From Przewalskia tangutica (Eukaryota; Streptophyta; Magnoliopsida; Solanales; Solanaceae): a stretch of 64,000 bases of DNA. The position numbers and the translations under genes were made by a program. Shown here in pieces: positions 34,799-46,790 of this stretch. Where the stretch lies: assembly GCA_029844215.1 (NCBI GenBank), contig JAQGDG010000046.1, positions 1 through 64,000 of the forward strand, given 5' to 3'. The first letter of the stretch is position 1; each line of letters starts with the position of its first letter. The notes beneath the pieces were generated by a model that was given only the letters and a program-made list of their open reading frames with translations, was not told the DNA's origin and did not search any database.

Positions 34799-36902
34799 TT
34801 GCAATACCATGCCTTTACATAAACCAAGACAATTACCATGCCTTCTTTTCACATAAACCAAGAGAATTCTTATTTAAGCAAGCCAAAGTACTTATCAAGG
34901 CACACATAGAATAATTCTCAATTAAACAAGCCAAAGTACTATGTACGTACATTCTTTTCGAAAGCCTCCTTTTTATGTAAAATCCAAGATACTAACACCC
35001 GTAGTATCGAGGCGTGTCTATTTTTCAAAGTAAGTTACTACACCTTTAGAAAACTCATTTCAAAGCTTGAAACCAAGTAACTTCAATTTTTCACAATCTA
35101 GACAACTTATGCTCATTAATCAAAATAGACAACTTTCATAACCTTCCATAAAGTTATTATAACCAACTTCCCATAAAGCCGTTATACTAACTTTATGCTT
35201 TAGAAATTTAAGACATCCTTATCCTTTCATAAGGCCGTTATAACTAACTTCCCATAAAGCCGTTATAACTCCTTATAAACCATTTCGTTCTTTTACTAAC
35301 CAAGAGACTTATACTTCAAACAAATTCATACAATTTTCAAAATACTTCAAGCCTCTTATCCTTTAGAAAACAAGTTTCTTACCTCAAAAATTTAAGTCTC
35401 TTATCTTTTAGAATAATTCAGTATTCAATACTTTTACACCAAGTACTCTATACTTCATAATGTCAAGAAATCCTTGTCTACCTTATTTAGGATAAACCAT
35501 TCCTTAAGAACAAGCGGGTTAACTTCTTAACCCAACCAACTTAGACATTTTCTTAAAACAAGTCAAGTATAACAAAAGGATTTACTTTATTCAAAACACG
35601 TACGTCTACCGTACTATATAGTTATAACTACTCATGCTCAAGAGATAAGAAAGTTTCCACATACCTCTTCGGTCAATCCACTTGCTAAGCTCAAACTACC
35701 GCAAGTAATATGCCAACCTATAATAACCATAATACGTTTATTAACCTCTAATTTCAATGTAGAAATAATCTAAGTTCAAAGCCCCTAAATTCTATGGAAA
35801 ATTGGGCAGCATTTCCTTTGTTTCTACATACTTTGCCACCTTTTTAAGGTCCGAATTCAACATCCAAACGCCACTTCTTAGGCCCAACAATCCAAACATC
35901 TCAAGGGGATTACACACCTAAACTTGGGTGTGTAAAATTCTGCCCCAAAAAGGTAAAACAACTAACTTAACAAGTCTAAGGTAGTTTTTAGGCTACAACA
36001 TGCTCACATAATCTTCTTAACCAATTCTTTCATATCCAACCCATATTTCTTACATGCAATGAATCTAAGAGCATTATTTACTACTACAAATCCCTTCTTC
36101 TTCACATGCAACTCAATAACTAGCTACAAGATAAGAAATGTTACCTTTAGAGCTTTAGCCAAAAATTATTCCAACAACTTTGCTAGCCTCCTCTCCAAGA
36201 ACACCATCACAACAACTCCTACAAGCTAGCCACAAGCTTCCTTCTTGTCCTTAACTTTTCAGATTTTTCTTAGGCTTTGAATTCCCCTTGGAATTTTAGA
36301 GAAGTGAGAGCTAATTTAGAGAGAGAGAGGGGTTTGAAGATGACCAAGTCTTGAAGACTTGGTCAATATAAAACATGCAAGAAAAATCAGATGGGGACAC
36401 TTGTCACCCTCCCATGGCCTTTTTAAAAAAAGAAAATCAGATTTTCCTAAGTTTTTCCGCCTGGATCCCGCCTTGGCGCGGCCACTGGCGCCCGGCGGCT
36501 GAAACCTCCGCAGCTTCTGCGAACTTCCGCGCGGCAATGCTTCGGCGCGCGGCACTGCAACTTCAGCGGCCTCGTATTTCCGCGCCGCGCTCGCATCCGC
36601 GCCGCGCCTGCGCTTTGCCTGAAACGCATTTCTGTCCGTCTGCGCAATGAACTTGTAACTCCCATAACTTTCTACTCCGACGTCCTAACGATGAACGGTT
36701 GGTGGCGTTGGAATCTAGACTCAACGAAATACGCCCTGGGCCTTTGAAACACTTAGGAACTCTCAATGTACCGGGTCATAACCCGCCTCAAAGTTGACTA
36801 AAACCCATCCGGAACAATCCGTCAACCTATCTTTTGAAAATTTTAAGTCTTACTCCCTTTCATACGCTCTCATGCGCATGACCTAAACTACGGGGTGTAA
36901 CA
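34799..36902 (-). mobile_element. LTR E, partial, minus strand
   Basis: Starts abruptly at the right border of D and ends CGGGGTGTAACA, the C-type terminus. It shares the C-family layout (CCATAAAGCCGTTATA words, CACATACCTCTTCGGTCAATCC, a GGGACACTTGTCACCCTCCC palindrome near 36395) but is clearly diverged from C. Its left part must lie beyond D, outside the window. Without the other end I cannot say whether it is solo or half of an element. Small open frames only. Confidence 0.75.
36465..36650. other. GC-rich island in U3 of LTR E
   Basis: A run rich in GCGCGG, CCGCGC and CGCAGC words, embedded in AT-rich LTR between the palindrome (36395) and the LTR terminus (36902). No other LTR here has it. 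Open frames on both strands are expected from the base composition and show no known protein. Confidence 0.7.
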
Positions 36903-38776
36903 CTAATAATTGCTAAGGAGCGACTTTGAATTTTGGAAATTTTAAGGGCTTGTAAAGGTATAATTCTTGTCGTTTTAGTAATTAAGATTACTTATTGTTG
37001 TAGCTATGGATATTAGCATGTATGAGATATATATTATGAAGTTGATAAGTGTTATGGATATTGGAACCCTAATCCGAAAACTAGTATGTTTAGCCTTGAG
37101 ATTTCAATTCAATTGGATTATTAGTTTAATCGTCACATGTTATATAAAGAAGGAATTATAATTGTTAAGTTGTTTATGACTATATAACATGTTAGGCCTA
37201 AGAAGTTGGATTGAAAAAGAATTGGAAAAGGACTTTGTGTTGTTGTATATGTTTAGCCAAGAATGGCTTTAAATATGGAACTAGTTTCGTATTAATTTGT
37301 AGGGCGGAATTTTACACGTCCTGTTAAGGCGTGTAATCCCCTTTGGTTAGCTGAATTGTTGGGCCTTAAATGTGGCGTGTTTGGTTATTGAATTCGGCCT
37401 TGAAAAAGGTGGCAAAGTATGTAGAAACAAAGGAAACGCTGTCCGATTTTCCGTAGAATTTAGTGACTTTGCACTTAGAATATTCTACGTTCGAAGCTAG
37501 AGGTTAATGGAGGTATTATGGCCATTATAGGTGGAAGTACTAAGTATAGCGTGTTCTACTTGAAGGATGGAATAGCTATCAAGGTTGAAGTACTTTGGAG
37601 CATTTTGCTATTTGTCGATAATCGTCGCGAGGTATGTGAACCTCTTCATTCTTTTGACATGATTATATGTATGGAATATACATGTGGTATTATTTCATGA
37701 TTCCTTCTACTCTTAGAAGTTAAGAGGTATGTATGTTGATTTACTCTACGTAAGGGTTATGTCTAAGTTATCATAAGTTCGTACCAAGTCTTATGGGGGA
37801 TGTTGGTAAGAGTCGTTAGGAGGTATTTTGGAGCCAAGTTGACTTGGCTAAGTTACGACACAAATGAGAATAAGTATCGAACAAGCCACTGCAGCGTTAA
37901 TAAAGGAAAATGTAATGACAACCAATTATGTTAAAATGAGTAGAATTCTCCATCTGCATAGAAGCTAAGATAAGACAAAATTGTATTACATTTTCTAGAT
38001 CATGGCTACTTGATTAAGATCGTTATAAATAAGTATAACTTATTCACAACGCACCAAAGTATATGTTACTTAATTTATAAGAATTTACGTATGAAGTTTT
38101 AAGACTATGTGACCTTACCGCGTCCCAGGATTGGGCCGGGCAGTATACCTTTATGGGCAGACTATATGACATTACTGCGTCCCAGAAATGGGCCGGCAAG
38201 ATACCTTACGGGCGGACTATATGACATTACGCGTCCCAGAATGGGTCGGGCGGATACCTTTATGGGCGCACTATGTGACCTTACCGCGTCGAGATCGGCG
38301 GCAAGATACCTTTATGGGCATACTATGTGACTTTATCGCGTCCCAGATTGGGCCGAGCAGTATAGGCGTCCCTCCATAAAGGGTCGGATTATGTTATGTA
38401 AGGTAAGTAAGTTATATGGTAATGAACTTGACGGTGTTTCCTAAGCATATACATAAGAATGTGACTATAACTTTTATTGAAAAATGGGAAAAGATAATAA
38501 GGTACGATTAAGTTCACGAGATGGTAATGACACGGTAGGATCTGGTATGTACCCTTTTTATATTTGCCCCTGTCATTCTTTTGTACAGTTATGATTTGTT
38601 TATCAGACTTATTTTCCGCTCCATATTGCACTGTTATCGACCGCTTCGGGGCTGCGTTCATGTCCGCAGTTTAGGTACGATTGTGGATCCGCGAGCTTAG
38701 GATCCTGGTTCAGCATTTTGAGATGGCTCCAATGTTCCGGAGTTGTCATGGCTATGTATATTCAGGGGTACGGCGG
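36903..38776 (+). mobile_element. LTR F, left fragment, plus strand
   Basis: Begins inside a C-like LTR read on the plus strand (TTGCTAAGGAGCGACTT matches the reverse complement of C near 20395-20412), so about 650 bp of its start lies left of E and outside the window. It has AGGTATGTG at 37630, a minisatellite at 38110-38375 and the start of the GGCGG hairpin, where G is inserted. It resumes at 51168. Confidence 0.75.
38110..38375. repeat. Minisatellite in LTR F (about 52-58 bp units)
   Basis: Five units starting TGACnTTA, each with GCGTCCCAG, a GGGCCGG-like centre and GATACCTTTATGGGC, starting at about 38110, 38167, 38222, 38276 and 38328. Unit length varies by small deletions. Confidence 0.85.
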
Positions 38777-38990
38777 TGTTATACCCCGTATTTCCAGAGT
38801 ATGTACGTGAGGGCATACGTACAAAAGTTTAAGCCTTAAAGTAGACTAAGGGACGAAATTTGTGCACAACTAGCGAAAAGAATCGTTTTCCGACGAAACG
38901 TTTTCTAGAACTTGCGTAGGGAAAATTACGGCTATTTCATTTATTATTTTTGCGGATTTTTCCTAGAGACGAAATATTTTGGACCAACGG

Positions 38991-39012
38991 GAGGGTGACA
39001 TGTGTCACCCTC
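38991..39012. promoter_or_regulatory. U3 palindrome in LTR G
   Basis: GAGGGTGACA, TG, TGTCACCCTC: perfect 10-base arms, 2-base spacer, about 170 bp upstream of the TATA box. Confidence 0.6.
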
Positions 39013-39182
39013 AAAGTGGACGGCAAAGGGCCATTCTTGGCACGTTTTAGTTGCCTTGGAGTAGGTAGGATATTTTGTAGATATTTTGTGTAGTTGATGA
39101 GCAAGTGGGACCCACAAACACTTGTCCAAATCTTGACCCTACACTTGCCCACCACTTGGCTCAATCTTGGCCATTGAATGAC

Positions 39183-39191
39183 CTATAAATA
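39183..39191 (+). promoter_or_regulatory. TATA box of LTR G
   Basis: CTATAAATA followed by CCCC, 406 bp from the LTR start. Confidence 0.65.
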
Positions 39192-40873
39192 CCCCTCTAA
39201 TGCAAGACCATTTCTTCATCCTCACTTGTGAAATTCCAAGGAAAATACTCCCTCCCCTTTGTGTAGTTTTCGTCCAAAGCCTCCCCTCCCCTCGAGAGGC
39301 CCTACGAAACCCCCTTGCCTAGTTATTTTCGTATAATACCCCCCCCCCTTGGTAGAAAAGTATTCTCCAAGTATTGTTACTATTCCAAAATACCTTGGCC
39401 CAAATACCTTGTAGTATTCCAAGGTTACGCCTAAACTAAAAGCCCAGAAATACTATTATACTTCCTTTAGCCACTAAACGAAACCCTAAGGAAAATCTTC
39501 ATAGCCGGTTGAAGTGTTAAGTAGAAGTTGCGTAGAACTTCTAAGGGTTGTTTGGAGCGGGTTGGAGCGCACGGAGTAGGAGCTAAACCTTGCTCAGGAT
39601 CGACATTTAATCTTGGATAATTTTGGGCTTATCGAGGTAAATAATCCTATCCTTCTAGTGTAATTGGAGATTACATACTGTAGTGGTATAGAAAATAAAT
39701 ATAAGATACATAGAAGGATATTTCAGAAGAGAATTGAACTGTAGTAGAAGGATATTACAGAAGAGAATTGAACTGAAATCACATCAGAAGAATATTAAAG
39801 AAGAAAGATCTTACATAGGGTTTGTTCTGATGGAATTGTATTATTTGACTGGTAGTGAAGTTCTGCCCAATTTTACGTAGAATAAGGAATCTGTATCTAG
39901 AAGTATTCTACAGAGTAGTCGAGACGTTGATTGACTTTATGACCGTTATAGGTTGAAATCTCGCAGTAGCGTGTCTACTCGAAGGGTGGAAAGGGCTAGC
40001 CGAATTACAGTACTTTGGAGCTATTTGCTAATAGTCGATAATCGTCGCGAGGTATGTGATTCTTCCTATACTCTTGAGCATGATATTTTAAAAGTATATA
40101 TATATATATATAGTACGTACGTGTGTTAACTGAACGTAGTTTTACGGCAATGTCTTTTGACTTAAGCCTGAATAATAAGAATCTTGAAGCATTTCAAAAG
40201 AATTAAGAACCGTTTTTGAAAGAAGAGTAATACTTGGTTTTGAAAGCTTAAGTTAAACTAGCTTTATGGGAAGTTAGGTATAACGACTTAAGGGAGATAA
40301 AAGGAACGGTTGACTTAATTAAATTGATTTTAAAGTCTGTTAAAGTGTGAAACCTCATTCGTGAATAATGAGTACTTGGTTTTTAAAAGGAATAATGTTT
40401 ACTGATTTCGGAAATCAGAATAAGTATCGAACAAACCACAGCAACGCTAATAAAGGGAAATGTATTGACTAATAAAGTATTATTAAAACCAGTAGAAACC
40501 TCCATCCATGAAGCTAAGATGAGACAAAATGATATTACATTTCCTAGATCATGGCTGCTTTAATAAGATTGTTATGAACAAGAATAACCTACTCACACAT
40601 AAGACATATATTACTCAGTTGTTTTAAAAGAGAATCATGTTATTAAAATGATTAAGATTATGAACTATGAAATCTTTCGAATAAAAGACGTGAATATTTG
40701 AAATTAGGCAAACTTGAACTTTTGAAAAAAAAATGTTGTTACTTGACTTTAAGAAGGAAAGTGTTTTGGTTTAACAAGAAGGGCATAATATTACCTTAGT
40801 TGTTTTAAAGGGAAAATATGGTATTATTTTTAATCTGTCTTAAAGGAGCGTTTAAATGTTATGACCACACGGC

Positions 40874-41335
40874 ACCGCGTCCATGGGATGGACCGGGAAT
40901 GTATTTCACTCGACTACCGCGTTCATGAAATGAACCGGGAATGCATTTCACTCGACTACCGCGTTCATGAGATGAACCGGGAATGTATCTCACTCGACTA
41001 CCGCATCCATGGGATGGACCGGGAATGTATTTCACTCGACTACCGCGTTCATGAGATGAACCGGGAATGTATTTCACTCGACTACCGCGTTCATGAGATG
41101 AACCGGGAATGTATTTCACTCGACTACCGCGTTCATGAGATGAACCGGGAATATATCTCACTCGACTACCGCGTCCATGGGATGGACCGGGAATGTATTT
41201 CACTCGACTACCGCGTTCATGAGATGAACCGGGAATGTATTTCACTCGACTACCGCGTTCATGAGATGAACCGGGAATGTATTTCACACGACTACCGAGT
41301 CCATGAGATGGGCCGGGAATGTATTCCATACGATG
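40874..41335. repeat. 42-bp minisatellite in LTR G
   Basis: Ten well-kept 42-bp units plus a degenerate eleventh; a further degraded piece follows to about 41365. Key words are ACCGCGT, CATGAGATGAACCGGGAATG, TATTTCACTCGACT. Two unit types alternate: CATGGGATGGACC (units 1, 4 and 8) and CATGAGATGAACC (the rest), giving the order a-b-b-a-b-b-b-a-b-b. Because 42 is a multiple of three, both strands stay open for about 163 codons; no start context or homology supports a protein. Confidence 0.95.
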
Positions 41336-42315
41336 CGATACTGGGTCCATGAGATGGGCCGAGACATGTTATACGTATCACACGATTTATGGGCCGGCAG
41401 TGAGGAAGAAGTTCCACGGGCATGAGGGATGACTTGAGGGCGTGAGTCCCTGACTTGACGTGACTGCTTTTATATTGTGAACTGTAGTTTTGTTATCATA
41501 CATGTCTCCTGTTTTATTTAGACTGTTGTGATTTCATTTACAGTATTTTTCAGTTTCACATACTTGGTACCTGTTGTACTGACCTCCTTCGGGGGCTGCG
41601 TTCATGCCGCAGGTAGAGGTACACCGGTTGTTGATCCTCGCTCATAGGATCACAGTTCAGCGTATTGGGAAGCTCCGTTTCTCCGGAGGCTTATCTTTTG
41701 GTATGTTTCCCTGAGTTGTAGGTTCTTGTACATTCAGGGGTATGGCGGGGCCCTGTCCCGTCATAGGTGTTGTTACTTTCTTAGAGGTCTGTATTACTAT
41801 TGTGGGCAGGGTTTGTAAAAGGGATGTAACTGTTCAAGATTATTATATATATGCAAGAAGGCAACTGTTTTGGTTGGCCTGTTTTATTATCTTACCTCTT
41901 GTTTCATATCTGTATGTTTTAATTTCTGCTGATTTCTCTGATGTATGACTACTTGGGTGCCCGGGTAAGGCACCAGTCACGGGCCCGGGTTCGGGTCTGT
42001 TATACCCCGTAGTTTCAAGGTATGTATGCGAGGACGTACGTACGAGAATACGACATTGGAATTGGAATGGAAGAAAGAGGTGATTTTTCCACGGAAAAGT
42101 TTCCGGTTTTTGTGAAGGAAAAAGATTCGTTAATGGGAATTGGATTCCCAGATTTGGTATTCGGACTTCTTGGAATTTTAGAGAATTATGGAATTTTATT
42201 TTCGGAAATGGTCACGTGGGGCCACGGAGAAAATTCTGATTTTGTAGGGCCACTTTGTTTTGAGATTTTGGCCATTGTGGATATTTTCGGAAGATGAAAT
42301 ATTTTGGACGAGTAG

Positions 42316-42337
42316 GAGGGCGACACGTGTCACCCCC
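42316..42337. promoter_or_regulatory. G-box palindrome, first copy, H 5' LTR
   Basis: GGAGGGCGACACGTGTCACCCC, with CACGTG core. The second module at about 42494-42515 has a CACTTG centre. Confidence 0.55.
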
Positions 42338-42683
42338 CCCTAGTTGGCTTGGACGAATTCCACTTTGTACACAACACCCGTTTAGAGTCGTTTTTCGACG
42401 AAACGTTTTACACAACTCGCGTAGGATAAATTCCGGCTATGTCGTTTCTAATTTTTGCGGATTTTTACGAGGCGCACACGTTGGACCAACGAGAGGGCGA
42501 CACTTGTCACCCTCTCATTGATGGATGTCACACGGCAATAGGGCCGATTGGGATGGCTTGTTTTGTCTTGGAGTTGGTAGGATATTTTGTGTGCAAGTTG
42601 GCCAAGGACACTTGCCTAAATCTTCACCCTACACTTGCCTTGCACTTGGCATAATCTTGGCCATTGGTTGGCCATGTCTTGAC

Positions 42684-42692
42684 CTATAAATA
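42684..42692 (+). promoter_or_regulatory. TATA box of H 5' LTR
   Basis: CTATAAATA followed by CCCC, 686 bp from the LTR start because of the longer U3. Confidence 0.65.
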
Positions 42693-45159
42693 CCCCCCTT
42701 GTTGAAGAGTTATTTCATCCTAAATTGAGCAATCTATCTAAGTCTCAAATCCCTCCATCTCCCTCTTGTTTTTTCGTCCAAACACACCCTCCCTTTTGAG
42801 AAGCCACTAGCCGAGAGCAACCCCTCTAAAGCTAGCCTAGCCAAACACTACCCCCTCCCTTGGTAGAAAAGTTGCCTTCTAGTATCGTTATAATGCCCAA
42901 TTACCTAGCCCAAATCCCTTAGTCCTTAGTAGAAGTTGTGAAGAACTTCTAAGGTTTTATTAGACTCTGGAGCGCACAACTTAGGAGCTAAACCTTGCTC
43001 AGTGCCGACTTTTATCTAGGATATTATTGGGCTTACCGAGGTAAATAACCTTATCCTCCTTTTGTAATTAGAATATATATCTTGTAGAAGTATAGGAATA
43101 AGTATTAAATACTTAGAAGGATATTGAGAATAGAATTGAAGCTGTTATCACGATGAAGGGTTTAAAAGATGAATAATAGAACAGATTACATAGACTGTTT
43201 TCACAATGAACTTGAGTAGCTCACCGGGTAGGAAGTGCTGCCCAAATGACCATAGAATAACGAACCCTCTGCTTAGAACTTTGTGCAGATCTGATACCGG
43301 CGTTGATAGGCGTATTTGATATTATAGGTCGATACTCTGCGCGACATATTCAACTTGGCGGGAGGTTTTCGAGAAGGTATGTGATTCTTCCTAAAGCGTG
43401 ATATTTTACAATATATATAGTACGGTAGGCGTATGTGTTAAGCGAATAATAACTACGACAATGTCTTTGACTTAAGCTGAATAATACTTACAGCAATGCC
43501 TGGCTTAAGCACGAATAATACTTGCGATGCCTCACGGCTTAAGCTTGAATAATAAAGAACGAAAACATTTCAAAGAATCTTGAATCATTTTTAATGTAAG
43601 AGTAACACTTGGTTTTAAAAAGTCAAGAGTTATACTAGCTTTATGGGAGGTTAGGTATAACGGCTTAAGAGTGATAAAAAGAACGATTTATTGATTTAAG
43701 GAAATAAGAGACTTGACTTATTATACTGATATGAATTTTGTTAAAAAGTGTGAAACCTCATTAGTGAGTAATTAGTATTTTTGAAAGGAATGATGTTTTA
43801 CCAATCAGAATAAATGTCGAACAAACCACAGCAGCGCTAATAAAGGGAATTATTTTGACTAATAAGGTATTATTAAAACTAGTAGAAACTTCCATCTGCA
43901 TAGGAGCTAAGATGAGACAAAAGGATATTACATTTACTAGATCATGGTCTTTGTAATAAGATTGTTACGAATAATAATAACCTACTCACACTTAGGGTAT
44001 ATGTTTCTCAAATTGTTTTTACAAACCCTTTCGAAAATGAGAAACTTGAGTAATTGAAATTAGGCAAACTTGAACGTTAGGAAAAGAATGTTGTTACTTG
44101 ATTTTACAAGGAGAAGTGTTTTAATGAACTTCAAAAGATAATTACTCTATTTTTATACTACGGGTATTGTGTGACTTTTGTAAAAGAAACGGATCTTTTA
44201 AAAGAGTAATACATGAAGTACTTTGGGGCTAACAACCCGAACTTGTTAACATAATATAGAAAGTACCTTGTGTGAATAACTTGATTGTATTGATTTGTGA
44301 TAGTCTTGTAATATTTTCTTGTTGACTTGATAAGTAAACATGTTAGGATGCTACGTGAGTTAGTATCTTGTGATATTTGTGTAAAGGGGTTTTTCCTTGT
44401 TGTGCTTATGTTGTTTAGCAATAAGCGGTTATGTTGATATTATATCATTCATAACTCCGGGGGTTAAGCTGCCCTCCGATGCGGGGTAGACTCGGGCGGG
44501 TCGATGGACCTATGATTCGAGAATACCTTATGCGGGTCTGTATGGCCTATGCGGAACTGCGGGAGTTCGAGTTAGTATCGGCCCTTGTGGTCATGCGGTT
44601 CTTGTAGCCATGCGGACGACGTGTCTAGGCGACTGGGAGTAGCTACCCTCGATGCGGGGTTATACCTCATGCGGGCCTATCTGTTTGGCCTATGCGGAGC
44701 TGCGGGAAGTTCCAGGACTGGATGCGCACATTAGATACTGCGGGCGAGTGGCCAGCTTTGATCATGTGACGGTCTAGACAGATCTCATATCTGATTTATG
44801 ACCTTGTTGGTGCTGTGGGTTTTAGTAGTCGGCTATGCCTTCGTACTTACCCGTGCAGTTCTATTGTGATGACTTTGAGGCATGAGTCCACGACTTGGCA
44901 TGGCTTATTTATTGTGAATTGTAGTGTTGGCTTATCATACATCTCTGCCTTATATAGACTACTATGATTTCATTTCTGATATTTTGATTTCACATACTTG
45001 GTACTGTTATCGACCTCGCCCGGGGCTGCGTTCATCTGCCGGTAAAGGTACTCCTACGTTGATCCGTTCTTAGGATCACCGCCAGCGTTGAAAGCTCCGT
45101 TTCTCGGAAGCTTAGCATTTTGGTATAGTCCTGTCGTTGTAGATATTTGTATTCGGGGT

Positions 45160-45182
45160 ATGGCGGGGCCACTGTCCGCCAT
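45160..45182. repeat. GC-rich hairpin in H 5' LTR
   Basis: ATGGCGG, GGCCACTGT, CCGCCAT: perfect 7-base arms near the U5 end. Confidence 0.55.
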
Positions 45183-45403
45183 TGTTGTTTTAAACTCTTA
45201 GAGGTGCATGGGACTGTTGTAAGGTTGGGATGTATTCGTTTTGGGTTATTTATATACATTATGCGAAAGACAACTTTTTCCCGAAGCGTGTCTTACTTAT
45301 CTTGTTTCATATCTTGGTTGTTTTATATTCCGCTGGTTTTCTCGATGTATGACTACTTGGGTGCGGGTAAGGCACGATCCACGCCGAACAGTCGTGACAA
45401 AAG

Positions 45404-45414
45404 TGGTATCGAGC
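45404..45414 (+). promoter_or_regulatory. Primer-binding site of H (variant)
   Basis: TGGTATCGAGC; lacks one base of the canonical TGGTATCAGAGC at its CAG. Also GCGATTAATCC follows where D has GCAGTTAATCC. Confidence 0.8.
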
Positions 45415-45597
45415 GATTAATCCTCGGAAAGTGTCTGACCGTATCTAGTAAGTCTTGATTATCGGTGTGTTGTGCACCACAATAATCGAGAGGCTATAGG
45501 ATATTTAGGATTGGTTTCCATTCTTCTCACTCTGAGATCGTGCTTTAGAGGCGTGTTATAAGTTGGACCTCTAACGTATTCCTTTCCTTTACCGGTG

Positions 45598-46490
45598 ATG
45601 CCTCGCGCCAGAACTCGGGCCCGAAGAAGGCAAGCGATCGAAGGCGGCGGTAAATCTGAGTAGATTTAGAAGGGCCGCAGCCCAATCATCACTGAGGTGA
45701 TGCTTCATGCGAGGATTACGAGGCGTCGCCCGGCGATGAGAGTTTGCACGCGTGATTCCTCTGCGGTCGCGACATCTGGACTTTCAGTTCCACGGCTTGG
45801 AAGCGAGAAAATATGGATTGGAAGGAGCGGCCTGTTGCTAGCAAGGACTTGGCGGAGTATTTTATGTCTGCGGTATTCCAAGGATATTGATGCTTATCTA
45901 AGAAGGGTTGTGAGGAGTAGCTCTTGATCGAGGACGAGCAGGCTTGCGTTCGAGATTATGTGCGTGGTGAGAGAGGTAGAGATCGGCAGTGGCCAAGCGG
46001 CAGAAGAGGGCCCGATTGGTAGGATCATTTGGTAACTCTCGGCGAATCGCCTCGTGCCAGATTAGACATGCGCCTCCGCCCGGTCAGTGTCCTCCACGAG
46101 TTGATTTTCCTCGGTGTTCACAGTGTGGCGGTGTCATCCCGAAGTGCCGTCTTTTTATGGTGCTTGTTTTTATTGCGGCCGTCGGGCCATATAGCGAGAA
46201 TGTTCTATGAGGAAGGATACAATGCGAGGACTCGGCTACTAGACCGATTGTGGATCGGTGGTTCGGAGAAGAGGGTGTTAGCGGAGAGTCACCCCCACCG
46301 GTGTGGCGTTGTGGTCGATGTCATCGTGGGAGTGTCGTTCCTCCGCCGACTTGTTATGTTTGCGGCGGCGGGGCCATTTGCGAGGAATTGTCCGACCAAG
46401 GGTGGTGCGGATGTAGAGACTCGGCCTTCCGAGGATCGGTGGATAGTTCATCACCTTCCCGACTATGCCCAAAGCGGGTTTGATTAGAAA
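45598..46490 (+). pseudogene. Element H gag with two zinc knuckles, broken
   Basis: ATG at 45598 gives MPRARTRARRRQAIEGGGKSE then a stop. Downstream frames hold gag-like sequence. Two zinc-knuckle segments are seen across frames: around 46160-46215 (GHIAR with flanking C codons displaced by a frame change) and around 46340-46400 (TCYVCGGG...GH..NC-like). These nucleocapsid motifs bind the element RNA. The frame 46029-46487 is the longest open piece but switches out of the true gag frame. Confidence 0.7.
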
Positions 46491-46790
46491 CGACTAAGGA
46501 AGTCTGGCGTAGATCTGGTATATCCTTAACCCTTTAGAGATTTATATGTGTAGCGAATATCTTAAGTATTATTTTGAGATAGCATTGTGTTAATCGTGAT
46601 TGGGAATCATGATTAGTTAATCGGGAGCTAGTGTTTGCGTTCTTGGGTTGGGTTGAGGCCGTGGCGGGTCGACCGTGGCACTTTGGTGGTGGGGTCAGTT
46701 TTGGTGGTCCCCAGGTGGTAGGTCACTAGGATGTTAGGCCCAAGTTTAGTTAACCAACGTGAGTTCGTGGATACATTCAACCGATGGTCG
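46491..46790 (+). other. Element H non-coding middle with shared block
   Basis: Contains GGTATATCCTTAACCC (46519, also in B), AGATAGCATTGTGTTA and ATCATGATTAGTTAA (also in D), and GGCCCAAGTTTAGTTAACC from about 46737. Protease, RT and RNase H are absent between gag and integrase. Confidence 0.65.

Larger units (their letters stand above)
38777..41997 (+). mobile_element. Solo LTR G, main part
   Basis: TGTTATACCCCG... to GGGTTCGGGTC, where H is inserted; its last 8 bases (GTCGTGAC) follow H at 51160-51167. D/B-type LTR with palindrome (38991-39012), TATA (39183-39191), stem-loop, AGGTATGTG (40050) and a 42-bp minisatellite. Both flanks are F sequence, GGCGG before and GCGGG after, so this is a solo LTR left by LTR-LTR recombination. 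No interior remains. Confidence 0.85.
41998..45399 (+). mobile_element. Element H, 5' LTR
   Basis: TGTTATACCCCGTAG...GTCGTGACA, 3402 bp, paired with 47800-51159. U3 is about 280 bp longer than in D or G, because the palindrome module occurs twice (42316-42337 and about 42494-42515); TATA at 42684-42692. It carries the AGGTATGTG word (43375), a repeat slot (about 44465-44740) and the hairpin (45160-45182). Inserted six bases before the end of solo LTR G after GGGTC. Confidence 0.9.

Noticed and set aside
36375..36650. Arg/Ala-rich open frames in the GC-rich patch
   Set aside because: Expected from high GC content on both strands; located in U3 of an LTR with no known domain.
37518..37700. Open frame in LTR F starting in a good-looking context
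   Set aside because: Equivalent LTR positions in C, D and G are not open in this frame; it spans the AGGTATGTG motif instead.
38110..38375. Regularly spaced repeats resembling a CRISPR array
   Set aside because: Units are head-to-tail without unique spacers, vary in length, and sit in a plant LTR.
40861..41352. Long open frames on both strands with 14-residue repeats, resembling a repeat protein
   Set aside because: They are a consequence of a 42-bp minisatellite in solo LTR G; there is no flanking gene structure or homology, and the opposite strand is equally open.
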